Positions 1 to 10,655 of a stretch of DNA of 64,000 nucleotides are shown piece by piece. A program made the translations under genes and the position numbers. Every line of letters starts with the position of its first letter. Position 1 is the stretch's first letter. Source of the stretch: Arthonia radiata (taxonomy: Eukaryota > Ascomycota > Arthoniomycetes > Arthoniales > Arthoniaceae); assembly GCA_002989075.1 (NCBI GenBank), contig PSQN01000002.1:186001-250000 (forward strand), in the 5' to 3' direction. Below the pieces are notes generated by a model. The model was not told the DNA's origin. It did not search any database and worked only from the letters and a program-made list of their open reading frames with translations.

Positions 1-623
1 TAAAACTCCTCAAACTCTTCGCCCCAACCCCAAACCATCACCACCTCTAAGTTTCACCTAAAATGAAATTTGCTTCAATCTTTTCAAATTTATGTTCATT
101 CGATTCAGAAAGTGCGTGCTATACGCGTGTGGAGAGGTGAGTCTGTTTGGAGTGCGATTGAAGATTGACACTGCGCTGTGCGCGGCCCCCTTCCATGCTG
201 GCAACCGGCGCACATGAACCCGGTATCCATCATTTGCAATCAGTACCCCCAGGGATGAATTGTCCATTCGAGTTTTCACATCCGCATTCGCCGGTGTTCG
301 GATCTTTGATGCAGCCCGCCCCTTCACCACTCTCCTCCCCAGCGTCGCTCCAGAAGAAGGTCCAACAGTCTTCATTCGCCGTAAGCGTGGTTGGTGGTGC
401 GCACGTGTAGGCGGAGCAGGTCCCGTATGGGGCGCCGGGCCTAGCAGACTAGGTATTAGTATTGACTGAACGTTCAAGGGTGGTCGTTCGGGTACTGACC
501 CATCCTACCGGGACGTTAGCATGCTTTCTTGTGGCTGCTAGCGTAGAGATGTCTTTGTCACCGCCAGATTGCCCTCGGACATTGAGGGTGATGTGCAATA
601 ATAACAGAAGGTTGTCTCGGGGT
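1..623. other. No confident gene (left edge)
   Basis: Reading frames here on both strands do not resemble a known family. A minus-strand frame at 477-58 is open but rich in Arg, Pro and Ser with no recognisable motif. It could hold the 3' exon of the small secreted protein encoded just to the right on the minus strand, because AG acceptors in the right phase exist near 500-540. I could not choose between them. Confidence 0.4.
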
Positions 624-845
624 TCAGCTTACCGTCTTCGTCACCGTGAACGTGGCATACGTCTGCTTGGTGTGCGTCCGAGTATTGTGGCTGCATTCCG
701 CGGCCTGTATATTCTTGGACGTCTTCTCCGCATTGCAGTTCGCTGTGGTAGGGCACTGGCCCTTCGTGTTGGACAGCGCTGGCTGCAGTGTCGCCATGGC
801 CGGCATGGCGACGAGTGCTGAAACAAGGAACGCTGAAAGTTGCAT
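624..845 (-). CDS. Possible small secreted protein (3' end unresolved)
   Basis: The minus-strand frame starts at an ATG (845) and its first 18 residues (MQLSAFLVSALVAMPAMA) form a textbook signal peptide: short polar start, hydrophobic core, and small residues at the predicted cleavage site. The mature part has three Cys and is Thr/Asn rich. The frame as read is only 73 residues, but a good GTAAGC donor follows the VTKT codons (about 630), so the last three codons are probably intron and the true protein continues in a downstream exon to the left. No family is recognised. It could be a secreted effector-like or cell-wall protein, or a chance frame. Confidence 0.38.
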   Translation of the reverse strand: MQLSAFLVSALVAMPAMATLQPALSNTKGQCPTTANCNAEKTSKNIQAAECSHNTRTHTKQTYATFTVTKTVS

Positions 846-1138
846 ACTGAGTGTTGTGAGAAGGCGCGCGTTGAAGAAGCCAAGGATCAGAGCCGCTAAC
901 GAAGAGACGCAATGAGTGGAAAATGATCAACTTTGAAGAAAGGAGAGAAGAGCGAACGCGCTGTTGAAGCTTTTGAGGTCTTCGGAGATTTTGTCCATGT
1001 TTCAGAGATCCTGGCTGCGAAACGCTTGCTCCCCGGCCTCAAATTTTAAGCATACAATTCGCCCCTTTTATACCGTTACTTTCACTCAGCCCCATATGGA
1101 AGTTCTCGCTTGCATTGACTTTCGACTTCGTCCTTGTC
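846..1138. other. Intergenic, nothing recognised
   Basis: This would be the upstream region of the putative small secreted protein on the minus strand. I see no convincing open frame, repeat or RNA gene in it. Confidence 0.4.
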
Positions 1139-1949
1139 TTACCGGACCTGACCCTCGGAGCCCTGCTGCTGACATTCCCTGGTTTGATGCCGTACATCGG
1201 CTTCTGACCACTGGCGAAGCGACCTGGTGATCCCAAATGGGATAAAACATAGTTCTTTGTCCTCGCGTGTGATGCTGTAAGCGTAATGCATTGAACTGTC
1301 TGTGATCGTCCAGTATCTTTGTGTCCCTAAAAACTCATGCATCTTCGCGGACTGATCCCGCGCGCTGGAATACACGGCAAAAATATGCACGGTATGAGGT
1401 ACGATGAAATACTCGTTGCCCTTTGGGGTCCGCCAGGAGTCCCATGACCTTACCGAGAGACATACGCCACCGCTGCTATAGCTTTGTACTCCAGCAAGTC
1501 TTCGCCCACCACAACATACGACTCATTATCCTCTTCCGTGAGTACAACCACGTCGCCGATATATTCAGGTGCATCTTGAAATCCTGACAGGATACCAACG
1601 AGCTCGCCAACTGTCCGCGCGCCAGGTCTGCATTGTCTGAGAGACTGACGAGCCGTCTGGTCCTTGCGGGGATCCAAGCATAGGAACCAATGCATTGGTA
1701 GAGTGATCTTCGCAGTAAGTTTGCGATGCCTTCAGGACATTCAGAGTAAAGATAGCCCGTCAAGGGAGGCTCCGGGTCCATCACGCGGCAATAATTGCAC
1801 ACCCGGTGATAAATGAAGCGTGGCACCGCTCTGCTCATGAGGCTCTTCGGCCGCCAGGTAGTGGTGTTGGCTGCTCTCAGATAATCGGCAACAAGCCAAA
1901 AGAAGGCTTTTTGGAGGACGAAGCGGACGAAAGCGCCGTTTCCGAGCAT
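1139..1949 (-). other. Minus-strand coding-like stretch, structure unresolved
   Basis: Three minus-strand segments read like protein but lie in different frames. From the ATG at 1949 one frame gives a hydrophobic start and later CNYCRVMDPEPPLTGYLYSE. From about 1695 a second frame gives VGELVGILSGFQDAPEYIGD followed by an acidic stretch, to about 1450. From about 1440 to 1300 a third frame gives GNEYFIVPHTVHIFAVYSSA. GTAAGG and GTATGT sequences near 1455-1465 could be donors, so this may be one intron-rich gene. Otherwise it is a decayed gene with frameshifts. It lies 15 bp downstream of the 7TM gene on the same strand. No family is recognised. Confidence 0.3.
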
Positions 1950-1964
1950 CGAGTTGCATGGGTC

Positions 1965-3203
1965 TCATGAAGCAGATGACTTAGTGACGCTCACATCAAC
2001 CTTCCGCTGTATGCCGCGAGATGGCAGGTCTTTGAGCTGGATTTGTTCTGCGTCTGAGGGATATCCGCTGGTGACACCCGCTTCGGATAGCGGAGCCTTC
2101 TCAGCCGCCGGCGAATACGGTGAGATCACGCTATCCGAGTCTTGCAACCGGCTGAAGTTCTTCGGGGTTCTGCCACCGAGGATCTGCCCACTTGCGCGTG
2201 AGGATTTGTGCCCTGGATGGTAAGCCGCAGATGTGCCTGTCCAGGTATGCCATTTTGTTCTGAGTCGCTTCGGGGTGAGGGCGATGAACACCGGTCGCAT
2301 CATTGGTAAGCACGCGGCAATCTCGTAGACTCCTGCTTCGATGATAGCCCAGCTGAGCATTGGGCCAGTGACATTAGGCCAGATTTGCTGAGCTGAGTGT
2401 GTCAGGTAAACACCCCACCGGACGCAGCAAGTGACGAGACCACTGTTGAGAGTTAGTCAAGAGTGCAGGGTGGTGAAGCGTGCACAAGGGAGACATACAC
2501 TCCACCAGTTAGGAAGATGAAGATGACTCCCAGCTTTTTCAGTCGGGAAGCCTCCAGTTTCCACACAATTGGTATCGGTAAAAGTAGAGTGACAATGTCA
2601 GTAACAATGTTGAACGGTGGGATCGCTCTCCAAAAGGTATCAATATTCATGCACTGCCCGCCAGGGGCCGTACGATCCCAGTAGAACCTTGCAGGCTGGC
2701 AGAGAAAAGCTGCGGTGAGAGAGAACGCTACCCAACAGAGCGTAGTGACGCCAATAAGACCCCATGTGACAAATTTGGACCAGCGTGCTTCGAACACGCG
2801 TAGGTAAAGAAACAACAGCGACAGTTTGGGGAACGTGAAGCCCGCATAGAGAAGCTGCTCAGCCGCGTAGATGGCCTTGAGGATTGGTTCAATCTGAGCC
2901 GGGTTCTCCACTGGGAGATGTGCTGGCGTATCGCCCAGGCTTTCGTAGTGGTATATAACTGGACTTCATCAGCATTGGGCATCCTCATATGCCCCGTCGC
3001 GGCTTACCAAGTGCATCAACGCAAAGGCCGATATTGACGACAAATCCGGCGACAATGAAAGCATCATCGAGGCCAATCTTCTGTTGTTTGACCTGGAAGC
3101 GAGCGACAAACCTCAGGATGACGAAGACAGTGATCAAGACAATGAAAGTAATGCACGTGGCCACCAATGGCTGAAGAACCTCCCAGGCAGTTTCAACGGC
3201 CAT
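1965..3203 (-). CDS. Fungal rhodopsin-domain 7TM membrane protein
   Basis: Three exons, 3203-3008, 2958-2499 and 2442-1965, join in phase to 377 residues. The donors are GTAAGC and GTATGT and the acceptors CCAG and CAACAG; intron 2 has a CTAAC branch point. Seven hydrophobic helices are visible, among them CITFIVLITVFVILRFV, FTFPKLSLLFLYLRVF, GVTTLCWVAFSLTAAFLC and WAIIEAGVYEIAACLP. The conserved LDDAF, PKLSLL, FWRAIPPFNIVTD and CLPMMRP-type positions match the large fungal integral membrane family with a rhodopsin-like domain, often annotated as satratoxin-cluster SAT4-like. A Ser/Pro-rich cytosolic tail follows. The ligand is unknown for almost all members. A CFEM domain, present in some Pth11-like relatives, is absent. 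Start chosen at the ATG just before the first helix. Confidence 0.87.
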
Positions 3204-4657
3204 TTGATCGCCGCGCCCAACTAATGGAAGACCAAGGACTAGGACGAAGCGCAGGAGCACAAGGAGATGTTTTGGTGATCAATGATGGTTGGAAAGGGAG
3301 TAAAGCAGAAAAGACAAGACAGTTCCACCTCTCCACCGGGCCACGAGCGAGATCGTTGATGGAATATCTGGGCCGAATTACCGAACAGCCGCGAGCCCGC
3401 AGCCATTCTGGGCATCGCTCCACGTGGAAAGCCAATGGTGGAGAGATCCATGCACGGCGGCGTAGCAGCGAGGCAGCGGGTCTGGCATCTGCTCGTGTGC
3501 TTATGGTCCGCACAAGACGCTACGATGCAAAATGCCACTAGCGCCCTTGCTGAAGATGCAATAGCAAGGAGTCGCTAATGCAAGCACATTTTCGGGAACG
3601 TCAGAATGAATGCCACTGCGCAAGCGAGATGTGTGTGGCAGCGTATGATGTACGGCCCTGACATCCGGGCTTGCGTTCTTTGCCGAGTAGTGAATTTCTT
3701 GCGGACTGACAATTTGACCCTAGAAAGTTTCTCGAAGTCGCCAGCTCCGGCGATAGGGTACGGAAGAGGTTGGTGTCAAGGATTGTCAATATCTTAATCT
3801 TTGAACTGATGAAACCTTGCTAGCCGAGGGCAAGCACCCAAGATGGAGCATGAAAGCCCATGATCCCAAATTGAACGTCAATTGCATGCTCGAATCCGTG
3901 TCTTCGCCTGTGAGTGGTCGAGAGAGCATTGACAAATGGAAGGTAGCATGCGCTTGTCCATCGTTCGTGGGAGAGGATTTGTTGCGTGGGCATAGAGGAT
4001 GGTCCGGATGGAAGTCAAGCTCGGCAATTGACGCGGTACCTTGGCCCGTGCGCGGTTCCGTACCGGGATGAAACTCTTGCGCAAGGGGAACGCTATCCTT
4101 GCAACGCCGCCAGCAACAAGCTTGCTTCGTAGGGTATCGGAAATGCTGAGGTTGACCAAGACAGATGAAATTACGGAATGATCGAACAACTGCGATCGAG
4201 AATGAGCTTTTGCCGCAGGCTGGGGGCAATAAGCACTGTTAAATTCAATTGCGATGCTCTGTCGATCTTCCTCTGGATGCTACTGTCAGCACAACGAATC
4301 AATCTCAGAATGTCGCTGTAGTCTTGCTTTTGGAGCCAGTCAGAGCCTCACATGAACGTCTCGCAATACTCGGCCAGATGCCGAGACCGAGGGTGTTTCA
4401 ACCAAGTACCCATCCCTGAGTAGGTGCATGCCCTGACAATCACCGCTTGTCCGATCGGCCGGCTTTCGGAATTTGATTTCCGCGCAGTGTGTTTCCATGA
4501 GAGTCGCTGCAACGATTATTTCTCCTGCTTTGGCCTGGCTTCAGGACATCCTATGCGGATCGATGCTCCCATGTCGATAACGTTGCCGTGTATTATACGA
4601 TCGTGTTACCATACCCCCATAAGACAATGTCTGATCAACTTCCGCGTCGCAATCAGC
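3204..4657. other. Intergenic, no supported gene
   Basis: About 1.45 kb between the 7TM gene and the zinc-finger gene. Several open frames of 60-147 codons occur on both strands (for example minus 4229-3786 and plus 3167-3541), but none shows domain-like sequence, a signal peptide or a convincing intron pattern. It probably contains the upstream region of the 7TM gene. Confidence 0.4.
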
Positions 4658-5752
4658 TCACATGGTGGCTCCAGGATGACGCTTGAATATTTTGAACACG
4701 AAAGGGTTGGCGGCATTCTTGTGCATTTCCTCCAAGGCGACTCGCCACACCACTTCATTGCTGACCGTCTTCGTTCGTCCACCTGTGAAAGTATGTACAA
4801 TCTTGTCGTCGTTGGCAGCGTTGAACATAACGTCGTCGTCGTGCTGTAGCAGGCTGATGAACGGCATGAACTTGACGTCGTTCACAGTAATATCCTCCGC
4901 GGCCTTGGGCTCCTCGAGGAGGTCCCCAGGTCGGCAAATGACAAAGGATCCTCCGGGCTCAGCGCGCTCAGCGATGATCGTAGTGAGACCGAACGGGCCT
5001 GCGGGTTGCTTCATGACGGGGATTGAGGGCAGAGGATGGCTCGAGTCGTTGGTGATTGATGACCGCGGTATCGAAGTTGTTAGAGCCTTTCGCTGATAGT
5101 TGCTCTGCGGGACAGACGAGTTGGGCGGTTGACCATTCCTTCTCTTTCGGTTGGCAATGTATGCCATGCTGGTCATTGCATTCGTCTTGTCTTGCTCAGG
5201 AATTCGAGCCGTGACCTCGGACCATTTGTCATTGATGTGGAAGAATGCCTGCTTGAGCAAGTTACGGCCGCCTGATGTGAGGAGACCAGCACCAGAGATG
5301 TTGAGAGCCATCATCTGGCCGTCAAGCTCGCGCTCAATCTCCAGATACATGGTCTGATCTATTCGAAGCGCGCGCATGATTTGCTCTTCTGTCATGCGAT
5401 CGGATCCCGAGAACGGTGACTGCCCGTTCATCGATGGATTTGGTGTGGGGGTGTTAGGAAAGCCGGACGCGTTGCCGGTAAGGCCATACTGAGGCGTGCC
5501 GTTCTGATTCTGAGCAGTGATCGCAGGACTCTCGTACGGCGAGTTATAGGGAAAGGAGGGTGTCTCGCCAGCGTCAAGAGACGCGAGGACCTGGGCGTAA
5601 TGCGGACATTCGTCGAGATGCTTCTGGCATCGCTTGGGATTTCCAGCAGACTGCTCCTTGCCGCAATAGTTGCAGCTGATGGCGCCGTTCTTGCGTGTAG
5701 ACTCGGGGATCGCGGTGAAGTGTTCACGGATGGGATGGCGAGGGCGGGGCAT
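4658..5752 (-). CDS. BED-like zinc-finger nuclear protein
   Basis: Single-exon frame of 364 residues from the ATG at 5752. The frame stays open upstream to 5908, adding 52 Ser/Arg-rich residues, but the internal ATG directly precedes the folded part. Residues about 24-51 hold C-x2-C ... C-x2-H-x3-C (CNYCGKEQ ... RCQKHLDEC), the spacing of BED-type fingers that bind DNA and are common in transcription factors and transposase-derived proteins. A Pro/Asn/Ser-rich linker follows, then a helical segment (MTEEQIMRALRIDQTMYLEI) and a well-structured C-terminus ending near FVFKIFKRHPGATM. The role is inferred as DNA binding. Targets are unknown. Confidence 0.72.
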   Translation of the reverse strand: MPRPRHPIREHFTAIPESTRKNGAISCNYCGKEQSAGNPKRCQKHLDECPHYAQVLASLDAGETPSFPYNSPYESPAITAQNQNGTPQYGLTGNASGFPNTPTPNPSMNGQSPFSGSDRMTEEQIMRALRIDQTMYLEIERELDGQMMALNISGAGLLTSGGRNLLKQAFFHINDKWSEVTARIPEQDKTNAMTSMAYIANRKRRNGQPPNSSVPQSNYQRKALTTSIPRSSITNDSSHPLPSIPVMKQPAGPFGLTTIIAERAEPGGSFVICRPGDLLEEPKAAEDITVNDVKFMPFISLLQHDDDVMFNAANDDKIVHTFTGGRTKTVSNEVVWRVALEEMHKNAANPFVFKIFKRHPGATM

Positions 5753-5908
5753 CCTGGATGGCAGCAGACGCGACGAGCTGGATGACGCGACGGAGTTGAT
5801 GGATACGCGTGGGAAACGGTGTTGATGTGGAAGAAACAAGCCGAGAAAAAGACGCAAATTAGTCCTAGGGTTATAACCTAACCCGAACGCCCGCCCGCGG
5901 AATCTCAT

Positions 5909-6505
5909 CTACGACTCAGTTCTGCTGCACAGCTGCCGTTTGTAGAGTACAGATGTATGCAGAGTTTTGTGAATGACATACATTGAAAAGCTGTATTTGT
6001 AAGGTCTACCACGGTATTGTCTGCGCTTTTCTCTTACGATCACTGGGCGGTATCTGTAAGACCTCACGGCCTCAACATCATCTCCCAGTGCCCCCACAAG
6101 AAAGGGTAAATGCTGGGCCATCGCACACTCTGTATAAAGTCAAAAGTCTCACTTGGGCGCTCAATAGTTGTTGGACAAGCGTGTATCCCGTTTCCGATTA
6201 CGAGTCGATACTTGATGTTGCAAAAAATGGGATCTCACGAGGATCCGCGATAATCCCTGATGTTGCGAGAAACTTGCTGCAAACGCTGCGATTGCGGGTC
6301 TGCGATGTCAGTCCTGTTCGTGGGTCCTTCATGCAAACCAGAGTAGGTAGGGTTTACGAAACGGCCAATATCCAAGCTGTCGAGTACTTAAGCAATGATA
6401 GTTCTGTCCCCGAAAAATCCGCATAGCCAGTAAAGAAGCACTTTTCAGGACCAAGGGGAACAGAGATAGTAGACAGTAGGACACCATCGAGACATTGGAA
6501 CATGA
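5909..6505. other. Shared upstream region, possible 5' exon
   Basis: Lies between the minus-strand zinc-finger gene and the plus-strand gene at 6506. A plus-strand frame (5983-6426) contains SILDVAKNGISRGSAII and ends in a GTAGGT donor-like site near 6343, in a phase that would join the next exon. No ATG fits at its start, so I leave it unassigned. Confidence 0.3.
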
Positions 6506-7163
6506 CACAAGAGCATATTCGCAGAAAGCGACGATGCAGCAACGAAAGACCAACATTTGAACCTGGCTCGTGACCACGACGTGCACTATCTCCGGAGTGA
6601 GTGCGCAGGGCAGCGAAGAGTGATCTACCACGAGCTTGCCAGACTGTCTGCACTCGCGGGAACTGCCGTCGACTGCACGCAGCGCATTTCGCGAGCCATG
6701 TCTCATCATCAAATAGCTAAAGAGAGGACAACGTGATATTAGTAGCAGTATATGTTTCCAACAAGCAAAACGGGAGGCTTGTCCGACGAAGCATCTTACT
6801 GCTTTCCATTTCGTTGTAGTACCCTTCTTACAAAACACAAGAACATATCCCGACGTCCGTAACAGCGCTTTCAGCATTAATGTGTTCCAAGGCACCTGGG
6901 TAGAGACTGTGAAGGAGTTCCTCACCCATCACAGAGATAAGAGAACGTATCACGAGGAAGAGGCGGAAACGGCCGCACAGGACGGTGACACGGCGCAAGT
7001 GGAACACCATTTGCGACACATTTCCTACCATCGAAACGAAATACGGTATTGGAAAGATGAAGACGAATTGCTCCGAGACAGCTCAGTGTATAGGAATGAG
7101 GAAGAGGAGAGGTACACCAAGTGTGGGCATAAGCGTGATGAAATGCACAATGTAGGTGGTTGA
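6506..7163 (+). CDS. Hypothetical charged protein (5' exon missing)
   Basis: Two plus-strand exons read as protein: from the in-frame stop at 6503-6505 to 6732, and 6842-7163. They join in phase across a GTGATA..CAAG intron. Exon one is helical and charged (LNLARDHDVHYLRSECAG). Exon two contains YPDVRNSAFSINVFQGTWVE, then a strongly Glu/His/Arg-rich helix (RNEIRYWKDEDELLRD). No ATG occurs early in exon one, so a 5' exon must lie to the left. The family is not recognised. A minus-strand frame overlaps exon two, but the plus frame has the more protein-like composition. Confidence 0.42.
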
Positions 7164-7189
7164 GACAGCTACCCAGGGGATCTAAGTTA

Positions 7190-7470
7190 GCTAATCGTAT
7201 TCGTAGAGGGATGCCCCACCGGAAGGAGGTTAGAACATGTAGATATGGCATCTTTGAAACGGGCTGAGATCCTGGCGTATCGTCCGCAGGTAGCAGCGTC
7301 TTTGCCTCTGCAAAAGATATATCCACACAGCGTCTGATTGCCCTATACTTGAACGAATAACGATCAGAATAACTTGCGTGGAGCACACTGTGTAGCGTAG
7401 AACGCAGCTCATCTCGCGAGCCGTCTTCCAATACCAAACGCCACAGCTTAGCAGTAGAACAGCGTGTCAT
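7190..7470 (-). CDS. Possible minus-strand hypothetical protein
   Basis: From the ATG at 7470 the minus strand is open to 6922, running over the charged plus-strand exon. The first 90 codons (7470-7190) look protein-like, with a helical acidic/basic stretch (WRLVLEDGSRDELRSTLHSV) and LLPADDTPGSQPVSKM. The remainder is His/Cys/Pro rich, as expected for the shadow of a charged plus-strand frame, so the real gene, if any, should end or splice near 7190. It would be convergent with the neighbouring plus gene. No family is recognised. Confidence 0.25.
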
Positions 7471-7894
7471 CCACGATACTGTCTGTAGAATTCCAGTCAC
7501 ATGCGCTCAATCTTGATTAGCGCTAATCCGAGGCGCCAAGCGCGCTTACTCAAAGTAGTTTAGGTCGCCCCGCCTTTCTCTTGCACTCCTAAAACGCGCG
7601 TCGCCTCGTGACTTGTTTTCATTCTCCCATTTCCCGTGACCATCTTTCCCGTGACCACCGTCGACCCAGATCACGGGACGTCCATCACCAGGTAAGAAGT
7701 GTTTTATTACTACCCCAGAAAGACTGCAAAAGCATTCCAGGCGAAGAAATATCAGCCCCTGCGTCCCTCGTGAATAGAGCTTTACGGCTTCTCGCAGCTG
7801 CCAAATCGCCGCCGTTGCCTCGAAACCGCTCTGTCAAACCGTTCACCGTACATCGGGCTTGCTGTTCAAGACCCCCAAACCTTCTACTAACTCA

Positions 7895-8782
7895 ATGTCG
7901 AAAGTGAAGACGCTCATGGCCACTGCGACCTACCCTGACGGCGCGATCTCCTCACCGCCAGCCAAAGTCAACTCTTCGACCACCCTACGCAGCTCCAAGC
8001 GCAAGCGTGATACCTCTCCCACGCCTGCCCGCAGCGCGCCCTCAGCCCGGCGTAGCGCCTCACAACAATATCCAGCAGCCCAAGCCGCCGCTGCTCCGGG
8101 CCCCGACTTCGACGAACCCACCAACAGCGCCCAAGTCTTCGACCTCAACACCCTCGACTCCACCCAATCCCCCACGCAGCCCCCCCAACAACCCCAATCC
8201 GGCATCGACACCGCCGCCGCGGCGCTCAACTACAGCATGGCCGCCCCAGACCCCAACACCTCCGGCTTCAACCTCGACGCCCTCCCCGCCAACGGGACCG
8301 CCGCATCTCCCTCCCCGCCCCTCGCCGGCGGCTCCACAACCTCGCAGTCCCCCCCGCTCGAAGCCGCGCCCTCCAATCCTTTGACCACTGCAAACCCGAA
8401 CAAACCCGCCGTCGGCTCCACGGAATGGCACAAAGTCCGCAAAGACAACCACAAAGAAGTGGAGCGGCGCCGGCGCGAGACGATCAACGAGGGGATCAAC
8501 GAGCTCGCCAAGATCGTGCCGGGGTGCGAGAAGAACAAGGGCTCTATTCTGCAGCGGGCGGTGCAGTATATTCAGAAGCTGCAGGACGACGCGCAGGCGA
8601 ATGTTGATAAGTGGACGTTTGAGAAGCTGGTGACGGACCAGGCGATTACGGATTTGAGTGGGAAGTTGGATCGGCTGCAGCGGGAGAAGGAGGCGTGGCG
8701 GGGGGCGGCGGAGCAGGCGGGCGTGGGGGAGGGGGATGTGGCGAGAAGGATGGGGGAGGGAGAGAAGGGAGGGGAGGAGTGA
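7895..8782 (+). CDS. cbf1: bHLH transcription factor, Cbf1-like
   Basis: 295 residues from the ATG at 7895. The first 180 residues are Ser/Thr/Pro/Ala-rich and disordered. At about residues 183-228 lies a basic helix-loop-helix (NHKEVERRRRETINEGINEL, then a KIVPGC loop and GSILQRAVQYIQKL). The His-Glu-Arg triad that reads the CACGTG E-box is present as H186, E190 and R194. A leucine-zipper-like helix follows (DLSGKLDRLQREKEAWRG). This matches the Cbf1/centromere-binding-factor group, which regulates sulphur metabolism and, in yeasts, acts at centromeres. A GTAAGA donor at 7692 and a TACTAAC box at 7885-7891 suggest a 5' leader intron. If it is used, translation may start at the next in-frame ATG (7916). 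Confidence 0.85.
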   Translation: MSKVKTLMATATYPDGAISSPPAKVNSSTTLRSSKRKRDTSPTPARSAPSARRSASQQYPAAQAAAAPGPDFDEPTNSAQVFDLNTLDSTQSPTQPPQQPQSGIDTAAAALNYSMAAPDPNTSGFNLDALPANGTAASPSPPLAGGSTTSQSPPLEAAPSNPLTTANPNKPAVGSTEWHKVRKDNHKEVERRRRETINEGINELAKIVPGCEKNKGSILQRAVQYIQKLQDDAQANVDKWTFEKLVTDQAITDLSGKLDRLQREKEAWRGAAEQAGVGEGDVARRMGEGEKGGEE

Positions 8783-9242
8783 GCGTGGGGGGAGGGTGGG
8801 GGTTTGGAATGGGCTGTGATGGGGCTGCGCCGGTGATTTGAAGTGTTTCGTGAGGGTCGTAGGACTGAGGGCACACGGCGTGTCGGCTCGAACGTATGGC
8901 TACGCGGCATGGTATTGCGCTCAGCAGCATTCAGTTACATTAGATCACGATTATGGAGTCAAGAGTGGGATGGTGGTATTTTGCTAGGATTGCAGCATCT
9001 ACGCAACGCGCATATTATTCGAATCTCGCCATGAAAGGCAACTCGAGCTGCCGCGTGTTCGATTTTCGTGATTGTCTAGTCGTGGTATGCATGCATAGTA
9101 TGCTGTCTCTCTCAGGGCTGACGGCAGTCTCCTTCTCTCAACCGAGCTGCTATCATCCACGAAAGCCTACCAGGAAGCGTCTGTTCCTGTACCAATTTCG
9201 TTGACAAAGCTCGCGTGAGCAACGAGAAAAGCGAGCCAACAC
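8783..9242. other. Convergent intergenic region
   Basis: This separates the 3' ends of the bHLH gene and RAD23, which converge. I see no coding signal. It should hold both 3' untranslated regions and polyadenylation sites. Confidence 0.45.
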
Positions 9243-10655
9243 TCACGCAGCGCCGCCAGTCCCATCGTCCTCCTCTCGCTGATTATCGAACAGAAAGTTG
9301 GCGGCCAGCTCTTCGTTCTTATCACAAGCGAAGTACGCCTGGATGACCAGATCACGCTCGAAGCCAAGGTTGCATAACTGCGACCACATTAGCATAGCTC
9401 TCCACAAAAGCAGACGTGTATGGCTACTTACCCGCTCAATCGCATCCCGCTCATCCTCTGTCACGCTGATATCTCGCGCACCAGGTGGCAGAGGCACATC
9501 CCCACCCTCACCGTCACCACCTTCCGTCAACATCTCCAGAAACTGCTGCGGATGCTGGCTGATCAGCTGCGCGAGCTGTGGATTCGCGGCAGATACCTGA
9601 TGTAAAACCGACTCCAACATCGACGGTTGTGCTTGAACGAGCTGGCGGAGTTGTTGGAACATAGGGTTGTCGCGTAGGAACGTGAGATCTGCGGTTTGGC
9701 CGCCTGCTCCGCCAGCAGCTGCACCAAGACCGCGAGCTGCGGCACCTGTAGTAGCAGCACCACCGCCACCAGATGCGCCTGAGCCACGACCGCCTTGGTT
9801 CGCGGCGGCGGCTTGCTCGAAAAGATTGACTGGCTCGTCGCCTGAGGCGGGCTGAGCTGGCGTGGCCGCAGCGGTGGGGGCAGCGTCGCCTGTAGCACCA
9901 GCGACTGGTGTTGAGCCTTGACCCTGGCCCTGGGCCTGACCCTGACCTTGGCCCTGCTGCTGGCCCTGTTGTTGGCGGCTCTGTGCAGCGTCGAGTTCAC
10001 GCTGGATGTTGTCCGGAATGCCGTTCAGTAGAAAGTCGACGGCGCGATCGGGGTTGAAGAACGCAGCACGCATAGCTCGCTCGATCTCGGGGCGCGCGAA
10101 GCCCATGGATTCCATGTTGGCGATCGCAGCTTGACGCTCCGGCCCCATTAGTGGAGATGTGTCATCAAAACGTCGCTCAGCGGCGGACCGCTCCGACGCA
10201 GCCGGCGTGGGTGTGCCTGGTGCATTTTGTGCAGTCGCGCCGGTAGCTGGAGCCGGAGCGGCAGGTGTCTGTGCGGTGGAGGACTGAGCGGGCGTGGAGG
10301 GCGCTTGCTGTGAGACTGGTGGAGGTTTTGGTTTCGAGACCATGCAGATGATGTGATCGCTCTCTTTGATGCCGTACGACTCTACGGTCTTGTCATCCGC
10401 CAACACCTTGCCGGAATGGATCAGGCGTATTTGGGAAGTCTCCGCGCTCTCATGCTCTGCAACTTGCTTCTTGACGTCGCCGACCTATAAGACGTCAGTC
10501 AGTATTTCATGAAGCGATTTGATAGACGCGGGACGTACCGATGACGAGGGCTCTGCTTCTATCGCGAATTGCTTCTTCTTGATGTCCTAAGAGCTTGTCA
10601 GCTCTGTTGGATGTTATGCTTGTCAACCTTGACCTACCCGAAAGTTCAACTTCAT
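9243..10655 (-). CDS. rad23: UV excision repair protein Rad23
   Basis: Four exons, 10655-10638, 10586-10539, 10484-9432 and 9377-9243, join in phase to 417 residues. Introns have GTAGGT, GTACGT and GTAAGT donors. The order of domains is diagnostic. A ubiquitin-like domain occupies residues 1-72, beginning MKLNFR and containing LIHSGKVLADDKTV. UBA1 is at about 136-179 (IANMESMGFARPEIERAM), an STI1/XPC-binding domain at 289-341 (FLRDNPMFQQLRQLVQ), and UBA2 at 365-412 (LGFERDLVIQAYFACDKNEE). Linkers are Gln/Gly and Ala/Gly repeats. Rad23 binds Rad4/XPC in nucleotide excision repair and shuttles ubiquitinated proteins to the proteasome. An 18-bp first exon is typical of this gene. Confidence 0.95.

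Noticed and set aside
6329-6925. 198-codon minus-strand frame with many Leu/Cys/Val
   Set aside because: Lies opposite the charged plus-strand exons and has the composition expected of their complement; no motif.
8007-8538. Pro/Gly-rich frames overlapping the bHLH gene
   Set aside because: Alternate-frame readings of a GC-rich disordered region; the bHLH frame alone carries a conserved domain.
9563-10000. Minus-strand second frame across the RAD23 linker (145 codons)
   Set aside because: Shadow of the Gln/Gly and Ala/Gly linker repeats. The RAD23 frame is fixed by UBL and UBA domains.
9901-10000. Repeat-like CTGACCCTGGCC units resembling a short tandem or CRISPR-like array
   Set aside because: It is coding sequence for a Gln/Gly repeat in RAD23, without spacers; CRISPR is not expected in a fungal nucleus.
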